From: Pandoraea sp. ASV26
Lineage (GTDB): Bacteria > Pseudomonadota > Gammaproteobacteria > Burkholderiales > Burkholderiaceae
Assembly (NCBI RefSeq): GCF_016428915.1
Contig: NZ_JAELTP010000018.1
Location: 1 to 64,000, forward strand
Length of the DNA stretch: 64,000 bases
Direction: 5' to 3'
A model generated the notes under the pieces. That model saw nothing but the letters and a program-made list of their open reading frames with translations, made no database searches and had not been told where the DNA came from. A program made the position numbers and the translations under genes. Below are positions 1 through 9,700 of the stretch, piece by piece; position 1 is the first letter of the stretch; every line of letters starts with the position of its first letter.

Positions 1-1
1 G

Positions 2-3000
2 GCGGCGGCATTGCAACTGCCGGGCGTGAGTGCGACGGTGCTGGACGGTGAAACGTCGCAGGCGAAATTCGATCTCGATCTGGGCATCGTCGAATTGCCT
101 GACGGGACCCTGGGCGGCGGCCTGGGCTATGCGTGCGATGTGTTCTCGTCTCAGACTGCCGAGCGAATTTGCGCCCATTGGCAAACGCTCCTTGCTGCGC
201 TCGTTGCGGAGCCGCTGTCGTCGATTTCGCCGCTGCGCGACTTGCCGCTTGCGCATGCGGATGAACTGGCGGCCATCCGCCGCTGGGGAAGTCCGGCCGA
301 CACGTCAACGCCGGATGGGCGTTTGCTGCCCGACATGATTGCGGCGCATGCCGCCACGCGCGCGGATGCCTCGGCCATCGAGTGCGACGGCGTGGTGCTG
401 ACCTACGGCGACCTGCTGCGCCGTGCCGATGCGCTCGCCGCTCATTTGCTTGCGCGCGGCCTTGAGGCGGAAGCCCGCGTGGGCGTGTGGCTGGAACGTT
501 CGCCGCAGGCGCTCGTGGCGATGCTTGCCGTTCTGCGCGCCGGGGGCGCTTACGTGCCGCTCGACGTGGAGCATCCGGACGAGCGCGTCGCCGAGCTTTG
601 CGCCGACGTCGGTATTCGCGTTGTCGTGACCGATGCGCAGGGGCTGGATCGTCTGCCGGCCGGAGTCAGTGCGGTGGACATCGGTTTGGCGAGGTCGTCT
701 TGCGTGCCGGAAGTCGAGCTGCCGACGCTGCATCCGGCGCAACTCGCCTACGTCATTTTCACGTCGGGCTCGACCGGACGGCCGAAGGGTGTCGCCGTCG
801 CCCATGGCCCCATCGCCATGCATTGCCGTGCGATTGCCGGGCGCTTCGGGATGACGCCGGCGTTTCGCGAACTGCACGTGGCGTCGCTCTCGTTCGACGG
901 TGCACATGAGCGCTGGCTGACGCTGCTCTCGCAGGGTGCGTGCGTCGTGCTGCGCGGCCCACGCCAATGGACGCCTCAGGAGATTTGCGAGCAGATCGTC
1001 TCGTGCCGTGTGACGAATGCCGGTTTGCCGACGGCGCTGCTGCGTCATGTGGCGCAATGGGTCGAAGCGCATCCGCACGCCGTGCCGCCCGGGCTCATCT
1101 ACTCGTGCGGCGGCGAAGCGCTGTCGCGCGACACGCTCGCGCTGGTCATGCGCACGTTGCAACCATCGCAACTGCTCAATGGCTACGGGCCGACGGAGAC
1201 CGTCGTGACGCCGGTGAACTGGACCGTGCACGCGGGAGGGCAAAGCCCGACGCCGTACGCCCCGATCGGCTCGCTGGTCGGCGCGCGTCGTGCCTATGTG
1301 CTGGACGGCAGATTGCAGCCGGTGCCCGTCGGCGTGGCCGGGGAGTTGTATCTCGGCGGCGAGGGCGTTGCGCGGGGGTATCTGGCGCGTCCCGGTCAGA
1401 GTGCCGAGCGCTTCGTTCCCGATCCGTGGGGCGTGCCTGGTGCGCGCATGTATCGCACGGGCGACCGGGTGCGCTGGCTCGATGACGGCACGCTGGAGTA
1501 CCTCGGCCGTCGCGATCAGCAACTCAAGGTCCGAGGCTTTCGCATCGAGCCGGGGGAGGTCGAAGCGCAGTTGCTCGCCGAGCCCGGCGTGCGCGAGGCC
1601 GTGGCGGGTAGCGCGCAAGGGCCGGCAGGTGTGCAGCTCATCGCGTATGTGAGTGCGACGCCGTCTGCCGGTACCGATGCGAACGCGTTCGCAGAACAAC
1701 TTCGACAGGCGCTTGCCGCGCGCTTGCCCGCGTATCTGGTGCCCGCGCAGATCATCGTGATGGCGGCGCTGCCCAAGCTGGTGAACGGCAAGCTGGATCG
1801 CAAGCAGTTGCCCGCGCCCGTGTGGCACAGCGCGAGTGATGAAGCGCCGCGCGCCGGTGCCGAGATCGATTTGGCAACGATCTGGACGCAACTGCTCGGC
1901 GCCGCGCAGGTCGGCCGGCATGACAACTTCTTTGCCCTTGGCGGCGACTCCATCATCGCCCTGCAACTTGTCAGCCGCGCGCGAGAGGCGGCGTGGCGCA
2001 TCACCGTGCGCGATGTCTTCCGGCATCAGACGTTGGCAACGCTTGCCGCTGCTGCCGCGCCGCTGCACGAGGTGTCGGGCGCTTCGGCGTCGACAGCGGT
2101 CAGCGCGGCGGATGCCGGGATGCCCTTGCTGCCGATTCAGTCATGGTTCTTCGAAGCGCCGGTCGTGCAGCGTGACCACTGGAATCAATGGGTTCAGGTC
2201 GACGTGCGCGATGCGGGCCGTCCGCTCGATCCCGACACACTGCGCGATGCCTTGCAGGCGGTCGCGGCCCATCACGAAGCGCTGCAAATGCGATACGTGC
2301 AGACGGACGACGGCTGGCAACAGCGGCGTACGGCACAGAGCACGTCGCTCGTCGCGTTGGATGTCGTGAATGCTGCCGACGAAGCCGAAGCGCTTTCGGC
2401 CGCGGAGCGTGCACAGCGAGGTTTGTCGCTGGCGAACGGGCCATTGCTGCGCGCAGTGCTCGTCACGCTCGCCGGCGCTCGGCAGCGCTTGCTGCTTGTC
2501 TGTCACCACGTGGCGGTGGATGGCGTTTCATGGCGCATTCTGCTCGGCGATTTGCAGCGCGCGCTCGCGCAGATCGAAACGGGGCAACCCGTTGCATTGC
2601 CGGACACCGGCACCTCGTTGGGGACATGGGCGACGTTCTGGCGAGACTGGGCATCGTCGCCCGAGGCCGCGCAGGAAGCCCGGTTCTGGCAGCAAACGTT
2701 GCAAGGCGCGCATGACACGCTGCCGACCGATGCCACGCCGCCCGAGGGCGACCGACAGGCCGATGCGACGGAGATCACCGTCACACTCGACACCGCAGCG
2801 ACGCGTCGCCTGCTCGATGCGTCCAATGACCGCGCGCGCATCCACGAACTGCTGGTGGCGGCGTTGGCGCACGCCGTCGGCGAGTGGACGGGGCGCGAGC
2901 GCATCGCGCTGTGCGTCGAAGGACATGGCCGCGATGAGGGGGCGGCTCAAGGGGCGGGCACCGAGGGTTTCGATCTGACGCGCACGCTGGGATGGTTCAC

Positions 3001-6000
3001 GTCGGTCTATCCGGTGGCGGTCGACGTTGCGGCGTCGCCGCGCGAGACGCTGTTCGCGCTCAAGCGCGTCTGGCGCGCAGTGCCGCGCGCCGGGCTTGGC
3101 TTCGGGGCAATGCGCTATCACGGCGACTCCGACACGCGCGCGGCGATGGCTGCCCTGCCGCAAGGGCGTATCACGTTCAACTACCTCGGACGCGTCGACG
3201 CCGGGTTCACCGACGGGCGCTTTTCCCCGAGCGACGCCCCCGCCGGTGCCGCCCGGGATGCCGCTGCCCCGTTGGGCAACTGGCTGTCGATCGACGGCGC
3301 GATGGCGCACGGCTGTCTGCGACTGCATTGGCGCTTCTCCAGAAAGCGATTCCATGAGGCCACGATTGCCGGTGTCGCCGCTCGCATGCGGGCGGCGCTC
3401 GACGCGCTTGTCGCGGCCAGCATCGATGCTCAGGTGACTAGCGCGGCCGACTTCCCGCTGGCGAAGCTCACTGAGGCGGAGCTGGCCGGGTTGCCCGTGC
3501 CGGCGGCGAATCTCGAGGACGCGTATCCGCTCTCGCCCATGCAGCAGGGCATGGTGTTTCACGCGCGACTGGCGCCGGACAGTGCGTCGTACATCAACCA
3601 GCTTCAGATTCGTCTCGAAGGCTTGCAGGCCGATGCCTTCGCCGCCGCGTGGCAGGCGGCCGTGAAACGGCACGCGATTCTTCGCACGAGCTTCGTCTGG
3701 CGCGACGGGGCGCCGCCACTTCAGTTGGTGCACCGCGAAGTGCCGCAGGCGTTACGTCAGATCGACTGGCGCGAACGGATTGCGCAGCACGGCATGGGCG
3801 TGCTGCGAGAACTGGCGGCGGATGAGCGCGCGCAGGGCTTCGATCTCGCCCGTGCGCCGTTGCAACGCGTAGCACTCGTGCGTGTCGGCGACGATGCATG
3901 GCAACTGATCTGGACCTTGCATCACGTCTTGCTCGACGGCTGGAGCAGCGCACAACTCATCGGCGAAATCCTGCAAGCGTATCTGTCCGGGGCGCCCGAG
4001 ACTGGCGGCGCCGCGCCGCGTTTTCGCGATTACATCGCGTGGCTCGAATCGAACACGCCGCGCGATGCCGAGTCGTTCTGGCGGGAGCGGCTGGGCGCGT
4101 TCGAGTCACCAACGCAGTTGCACGAGACGGTGTTGCGCACGTCAGCCCCGGCAACAGGGCATGGCGAGCGTATGTTCCGTGTCGACGCGGCTACCGCGCA
4201 GGCATGGCAGCGCGCGGCGCGGGGTCGTCGGCTGACCGTCAACACCTTGATGCAGGGCGCATGGACGCTGCTGTTGCAACGCTACACCGGGCGGCGTGAT
4301 GTCTGCTTCGGCGTCACGGTCTCCGGACGTCCCGCCGAGTTGCCCGGCGCCGGGCGCATGATGGGCCTGTTCATCAACACGCTGCCGGTGGTGCAGGGGC
4401 CGGTGCCGTCCGAGCGGCTCGACGACTGGCTGCATCGCTTGCAGGAAGACAATCTCGCGCTGCGCGAGGCCGAGAGCACGCCGCTCTACGACATTCAGCG
4501 CTGGCTGGGCTGGCCCGGGCAGGCGCTGTTCGATTCGCTCATCGTGTTCGAGAACTACCCGGTGGATCGGGCGCTGCGAGCGCAAGGTGCGCAGGCGCTG
4601 CGCTTTGGCGACATCGTGAACGTGGAGACAACGCATTACCCGCTGACGATCGGCATCGCGTCGGGCGAGACCATCGATGTGCGCATGAGCTTCGATCGCC
4701 AACATTTCGACGATGCCGCAATCGAGCGCTTGTGGACGCAACTGCACGATCTGCTCGCTCAATTGTGCGCTCCGCAAACGTCGGCAGATCGACGCGTCGC
4801 GGATGTGGTGCTGCACGACACCGATCCGTCGTGGCCCTTGCAGCGCGGCCCGCGCACGGCGTTCGGCGTGACGACGACCGTCGATCGAACGATTGCGGCA
4901 TTCGCGCTCACGCAACCCGACGCCGTAGCCGTGACCGATGGCGAGCACACGCTGACATACGCCGAACTCGAGGCCGGCGCGAATCGCGTGGCGCATGGGT
5001 TGCTGCGCCGGGGTGTTCGGGGGGAAGACCGCGTAGGCATTGCGATGACGCGCCGGGTCGAGCTGATTGTGGCCATTCTCGGTGTAATCAAGGCCGGTGC
5101 GGCGTATGTGCCGCTCGATCCGGCGTACCCGGATGAGCGTCTGGGCTATGTCGTGGAGGACGCAGGCATTGCGGTGGTCGTGACGGAGGCGCCGCTCGCG
5201 CACGCTGCATGGTTGCCGCGCGCCAGCGTGACGATCGAGGCGCTGCTCGACGATGCGTCGTTGCCACGGACGTCGCCGGACGTGGCGGTGCCTATCGATC
5301 AACTGGCGTATGTGATTTACACGTCGGGGTCGACGGGGCGTCCGAAGGGCGTGCAGGTCGCGCATCGTCAACTGATGCGGCTACTGCATTCGACGCAAGA
5401 CTGGTTCGGCTTCGGCACGCACGACGTATGGACGATGTTCCACTCGTATGCCTTCGATGTGTCGGTATGGGAAATCTTCGGCGCGCTATCGCATGGCGCA
5501 CGCCTCGTCGTCGTGCCGTATTACACGAGCCGTGAACCGCAGGCCCTGTGGGCAATGATCGAGCAGCAACGCGTGACGGTGCTGTGCCAGACGCCGTCCG
5601 CGTTCTATCAGATGCTGGCGGCATTGCCGCCCGAGGCGTCTCAGACGACGCTGCGCCATATCGTGCTGGCCGGCGAGGCGCTCACGCCCCGGCGACTCGC
5701 GCCATGGTGGGCGCACTTCGGTACGCAGACCCGGATCGTCAACATGTACGGCCCGACGGAGACGACCGTCTATGTGAGCTACGGCGTGGTCACGCCGGAG
5801 GGCGGCATCGGCCAGTCGCCCATCGGCGAGGCGCTGCCGGACATCGGATGGCGCGTGCTCGATGCGTCGCTGGCGGAGGTGCCAATGGGCGTGCCGGGCG
5901 ATCTTTACGTCAGCGGAGACGGGCTGGCGCGCGGGTATCTGGGGCTTGCGGCATTGAGCGCCGAGCGTTTCGTGCCAGACCCGTGGGGTAAAGCCGGCGC

Positions 6001-6691
6001 GCGCATGTACCGGACGGGAGACCGCGTGCGGCGTCTGCCGGACGGCACGCTGGACTACCTCGGGCGCGGCGATCAGCAGGTCAAGCTGCGCGGCTTTCGC
6101 ATTGAGCCGGGCGAGATCGAGGCGCAATTGCTGGCCCACGCCGAGGTGAGCGACGCCGCCGTGCTGGTGCGCAATGACGGTGCGGGCGAGCACTTGGTGG
6201 CCTACGTGGTCGCGCAGACCGATGACGATCGCCTCTGGGAGCGTCTGCGCGATCACCTCGCAACGCGTGTTCCGGCGTTCATGATGCCGGGGCAATGGCT
6301 GCGGCTCGATGCGTTGCCGCTCACACCGAACGGCAAGCTCGACCGTCGCGCGCTGCCCGCACCGCAAGCCGCCGGGGCGCGCTTTGTACCACCGCAGCCC
6401 GGCGTGGAGACAGATGTGGCGCAGGTCTGGCAAGCGGTACTCGGCGTGTCGCGCGTGGGGCGTCACGACAACTTCTTTGCGTTGGGCGGCCATTCGTTGC
6501 TCGCCACGCAGATGGTGGCGCGCCTGCAAGCGGCGTCGGGCCGCCCGGTGGCGTTGCGTCAATTGTTCGAGACGCCTGTGCTGGCGGACTTCTGCGCAGC
6601 CTGGTCGACGAGCGCACCGGCGGCGCTCGATGCACGCGCACGCGGGGTGCTCGATGACCTGCTGGGGGATCTCGAGGCCGATGCGGCCTGA
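2..6691 (+). CDS. Non-ribosomal peptide synthetase, C(partial)-A-T-E-C-A-T, 5' end outside window
   Basis: The reading frame is already open at the window edge, so the start lies upstream. Counting residues from base 11, the end of a condensation domain (1-90) is followed by adenylation domain 1 (about 105-600; core YTSGSTG-type motif near 255, YGPTE near 395, YRTGDR near 482). A carrier domain follows (LGGDS near 645), then an epimerization domain (HHVAVDGVSW near 835, FNYLGR near 1058). A condensation domain comes next (SPMQQGM near 1175, HHVLLDGWS near 1305), then adenylation domain 2 (near 1620-2120) and a second carrier (LGGHS near 2160). Aligned by eye, the specificity pockets read about DGEGSGGVTK and DVWCVAMVYK. 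The first has an acidic residue that could suit a basic amino acid; the second I cannot assign. The E domain predicts a D-residue. It lacks a thioesterase and is followed by the next NRPS 90 bp downstream, so it should pass its chain on. Neighbouring iron transport genes point to a siderophore. Confidence 0.95.
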   Translation, partial: AAALQLPGVSATVLDGETSQAKFDLDLGIVELPDGTLGGGLGYACDVFSSQTAERICAHWQTLLAALVAEPLSSISPLRDLPLAHADELAAIRRWGSPADTSTPDGRLLPDMIAAHAATRADASAIECDGVVLTYGDLLRRADALAAHLLARGLEAEARVGVWLERSPQALVAMLAVLRAGGAYVPLDVEHPDERVAELCADVGIRVVVTDAQGLDRLPAGVSAVDIGLARSSCVPEVELPTLHPAQLAYVIFTSGSTGRPKGVAVAHGPIAMHCRAIAGRFGMTPAFRELHVASLSFDGAHERWLTLLSQGACVVLRGPRQWTPQEICEQIVSCRVTNAGLPTALLRHVAQWVEAHPHAVPPGLIYSCGGEALSRDTLALVMRTLQPSQLLNGYGPTETVVTPVNWTVHAGGQSPTPYAPIGSLVGARRAYVLDGRLQPVPVGVAGELYLGGEGVARGYLARPGQSAERFVPDPWGVPGARMYRTGDRVRWLDDGTLEYLGRRDQQLKVRGFRIEPGEVEAQLLAEPGVREAVAGSAQGPAGVQLIAYVSATPSAGTDANAFAEQLRQALAARLPAYLVPAQIIVMAALPKLVNGKLDRKQLPAPVWHSASDEAPRAGAEIDLATIWTQLLGAAQVGRHDNFFALGGDSIIALQLVSRAREAAWRITVRDVFRHQTLATLAAAAAPLHEVSGASASTAVSAADAGMPLLPIQSWFFEAPVVQRDHWNQWVQVDVRDAGRPLDPDTLRDALQAVAAHHEALQMRYVQTDDGWQQRRTAQSTSLVALDVVNAADEAEALSAAERAQRGLSLANGPLLRAVLVTLAGARQRLLLVCHHVAVDGVSWRILLGDLQRALAQIETGQPVALPDTGTSLGTWATFWRDWASSPEAAQEARFWQQTLQGAHDTLPTDATPPEGDRQADATEITVTLDTAATRRLLDASNDRARIHELLVAALAHAVGEWTGRERIALCVEGHGRDEGAAQGAGTEGFDLTRTLGWFTSVYPVAVDVAASPRETLFALKRVWRAVPRAGLGFGAMRYHGDSDTRAAMAALPQGRITFNYLGRVDAGFTDGRFSPSDAPAGAARDAAAPLGNWLSIDGAMAHGCLRLHWRFSRKRFHEATIAGVAARMRAALDALVAASIDAQVTSAADFPLAKLTEAELAGLPVPAANLEDAYPLSPMQQGMVFHARLAPDSASYINQLQIRLEGLQADAFAAAWQAAVKRHAILRTSFVWRDGAPPLQLVHREVPQALRQIDWRERIAQHGMGVLRELAADERAQGFDLARAPLQRVALVRVGDDAWQLIWTLHHVLLDGWSSAQLIGEILQAYLSGAPETGGAAPRFRDYIAWLESNTPRDAESFWRERLGAFESPTQLHETVLRTSAPATGHGERMFRVDAATAQAWQRAARGRRLTVNTLMQGAWTLLLQRYTGRRDVCFGVTVSGRPAELPGAGRMMGLFINTLPVVQGPVPSERLDDWLHRLQEDNLALREAESTPLYDIQRWLGWPGQALFDSLIVFENYPVDRALRAQGAQALRFGDIVNVETTHYPLTIGIASGETIDVRMSFDRQHFDDAAIERLWTQLHDLLAQLCAPQTSADRRVADVVLHDTDPSWPLQRGPRTAFGVTTTVDRTIAAFALTQPDAVAVTDGEHTLTYAELEAGANRVAHGLLRRGVRGEDRVGIAMTRRVELIVAILGVIKAGAAYVPLDPAYPDERLGYVVEDAGIAVVVTEAPLAHAAWLPRASVTIEALLDDASLPRTSPDVAVPIDQLAYVIYTSGSTGRPKGVQVAHRQLMRLLHSTQDWFGFGTHDVWTMFHSYAFDVSVWEIFGALSHGARLVVVPYYTSREPQALWAMIEQQRVTVLCQTPSAFYQMLAALPPEASQTTLRHIVLAGEALTPRRLAPWWAHFGTQTRIVNMYGPTETTVYVSYGVVTPEGGIGQSPIGEALPDIGWRVLDASLAEVPMGVPGDLYVSGDGLARGYLGLAALSAERFVPDPWGKAGARMYRTGDRVRRLPDGTLDYLGRGDQQVKLRGFRIEPGEIEAQLLAHAEVSDAAVLVRNDGAGEHLVAYVVAQTDDDRLWERLRDHLATRVPAFMMPGQWLRLDALPLTPNGKLDRRALPAPQAAGARFVPPQPGVETDVAQVWQAVLGVSRVGRHDNFFALGGHSLLATQMVARLQAASGRPVALRQLFETPVLADFCAAWSTSAPAALDARARGVLDDLLGDLEADAA

Positions 6692-6781
6692 TGGCTACGG
6701 GCTTGCCTCGTGCGTGGATGCCACGGGCAGGGCTGGCCCATCTCAATTCGATTTGTGATGGTTTGATAGAAGGATCTCGCG

Positions 6782-9700
6782 ATGTCTCTCGCCAATTCCG
6801 CCAATGCTGCTAATGCCGCTAATGCCGCTAATGCCGCTAATGCGACTAACGCGGCCGGTGTCGCCAAGGTTGATGACTCGGCCCTGATGCGCCGCTTCCT
6901 CGCGCTTCCCGCCGACAAGCGCACGGTATTTCAGTCGCGCGCCCGCGAGCAGGGCATCGATCTGGCCAGTCTGCCGATTCCGGGAGGACTGCGAGACGGG
7001 ACCGATGCGCCGCTATCTTATGCGCAGCAGCGTCTGTGGGTCGTCGAGCAACTCTCGCCGGGCACGGGGGCGTACAACATTGCGGCGGCAGTGCGCTTGC
7101 ATGGTGCGCTCGACGTCGAAGCGCTCGCGCAGGCGTTTGCTGCCGTGATCGCGCGCCATGAGGCGCTGCGCACCAGCTTTCACGATGGGCCGGATGGCGC
7201 CTGTCAACGCATTCACGCCGATGTGCCGTTCGCCCTCGCCTACGAAGACTGGCAGGCAGAGGCAAGCGCCGCTACGGGGGCGTTGCAGGAAGCGCGCGTA
7301 CACGCCTGCGCTCGCGAGGAGGCTGTACGGCCGTTCGCGCTGGACACTGCGCCGTTGTTGCGCGCGCGACTCATTCGTCTGACGGCCGACGAGCACGTGC
7401 TGTTGCTGACGCTGCATCACATCGTGGCGGATGCGTGGTCGATGACGCGTCTGGTCGACGAATGCACACGCGGCTATGCACGTCTGGCCGTAGCGGGGAC
7501 TCACGTCGAACCGCTGCCGGAGTTGGCGATTCAGTATGCCGACTACGCCATCTGGCAGCGCGGGTGGCTCGAAGCGGGCGAGATGGACCGGCAACTGGCG
7601 TACTGGCAACGGCACCTTGGGCATGAGCACCCGGTGCTGCCGCTGCCCGTCGACCGGCCGCGTCCGGCGGTACCCAGCGGACGCGGTGCCACCTATGTTC
7701 TGGACGCCGATGCGGCGCTCACGACCCGGTTGCGTGAACTGGCGCGTGCGCATGACACCACGCTCTACACCGTGTTGCTCGCTGCGTACGGCGTATGGCT
7801 CGGCCGCATCGCAGGTGTGCGCAGCGTCAGCGTGGGCGTGCCGGTGGCAGGGCGGTCAAAGCTGGAGACCGAGCCGCTCATTGGCTTCTTCGTCAACACG
7901 CAGGTCATGCGTGTGACGGTCGATCCGAAGGCGACGTTCGGCGATCTTGTGGCCGCAATGAAGGCGCAGGCCATCGACGCGCAAGCGAACGCGGACGTGC
8001 CGTTCGACAAGCTGGTCGAGGCGTTGCAGCCCGAGCGCGACGCGGCCGTCAATGCGCTGTTTCAGGCAAAGTTCAATCACGAGATCGCGCGCGATGCGGT
8101 GCCTTCGATGGCGGGATTGCGCGTGGAACCGGTGGCCGTGGCCGGGCAGCGTTCGCATTTCGATCTCTCGCTCGATACGGTGGAGCGCGGCGATACGCTG
8201 CAAATTGCCTTGACGTACGCGACGGATCTGTTCGATGCGACGACCGTCGAGCCGCTGGCTCGCGCGTTCCGGCAATTGCTCGGGCAACTGTGCGGTGCGC
8301 CGGATGCCTTGTTGGGGCGCGTCTCGCTTGAAGCGGAAGCGCCGTCTGTGACCGACGGCGAGCGCAGGGCGTGGGAGACCGGAGACTGGCTCGACGCGTG
8401 GGCATCGCGTGTGGCGCAGGACGGCGAGGCGCTTGCCGTTGAGGGAGACGATGGCGCGTGGTCGCGCCGCGCGCTCGATGCGCATGCGAATCGCGTAGCG
8501 CAGGCGCTGGCGACGTGTGGCGTGGGCCGGGAGGATCGCGTTGCACTGATCCTGCCGCGCAGCGCCGCATGGGTGGCCGCGATGCTGGGCGTGTGGAAGC
8601 TGGGTGCGGCCTATGTTCCGCTGGACCCGTCGCAGCCGGGCGCGCGTCTGGCGCAACTGATCGCGGCGAGTGGGGCGCGTGCGGTGATCGGGGGCAAGGA
8701 ACTGGCGTCGCTACCCGCCGTGGCGGGGTGTCAGGCGATGTCGATACACGACGTACTCGAAGGCGACGAGGCGCGCTTTGTGCACCGTCGCGTGCATCCC
8801 GCGCAGTCCGCGTATGTGATCTACACCTCGGGGTCGACGGGACAGCCCAAGGGCGTAGTCGTGAGCCGCGGTGCGTTGCATAACTACGTGCAGGGCGTGT
8901 TGTCGCGTTTGCGCGAATTGCCGGAAGACGCGGGCATGGCGATGGTCTCGACCGTGGCCGCCGATCTCGGACACACCGTGTTATTCGGTGCGCTGGCGAT
9001 GGGGCGAGCGTTGCACCTCATGCCGCAGGAGAACGCTTTCGATGCGAGCCGCTTCGCGCAGTGGATGCGCGAACGCCGGATCGGCGCCATGAAGATCGTG
9101 CCAAGCCATCTCAAAGGGCTGCTGCTGGCCGCCGGTCCCGACGTGTTGCCGCACGACTGGCTCGTGGTTGGCGGCGAGGCGGCCGATGCGGAGTTGCTGG
9201 CGCTGTTGCACAAGCATCGTCCTGCGCTGCGGGTGCTCAATCACTACGGCCCGACGGAGACGACTGTGGGTGTGCTCACGCACGTCGCGCCCGGGCTGGC
9301 ATCGGGAGACGCGCAAGTGCCCACGTTGCTTCCCGTCGGCTCGCCCTTGCCGAACGTGAGCGCCTACGTGCTGGATGCCGATCTCAATCCCGTGCCGCCG
9401 GGCGTGAGCGGCGAGCTATACATCGGCGGCGTTGCGCTCGCGCGCGGCTACCTCGGTGAGCCGGGCAAGACCGCCGAGCGGTTCGTTCCCGATCCGTGGC
9501 GCCCCGGCGCGCGCATGTACCGCACGGGCGACCGCGTGAAGCGTCGCGCCGATGGGGAGATCGTCTATCTGGGACGCGCCGACGATCAGGTCAAGATTCG
9601 CGGCTACCGCGTTGAACCGGGCGAGGTGGCACATGTCCTGCGAACGCTGGATGGCGTGCGCGACGCGGTGGTGCTGGTCGAGCGCGATGCGCGCGGACAA

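Noticed and set aside
305-2068. 587-residue open frame on the minus strand within the NRPS
   Set aside because: Rich in Arg and His without domain motifs; a shadow of the NRPS coding strand.
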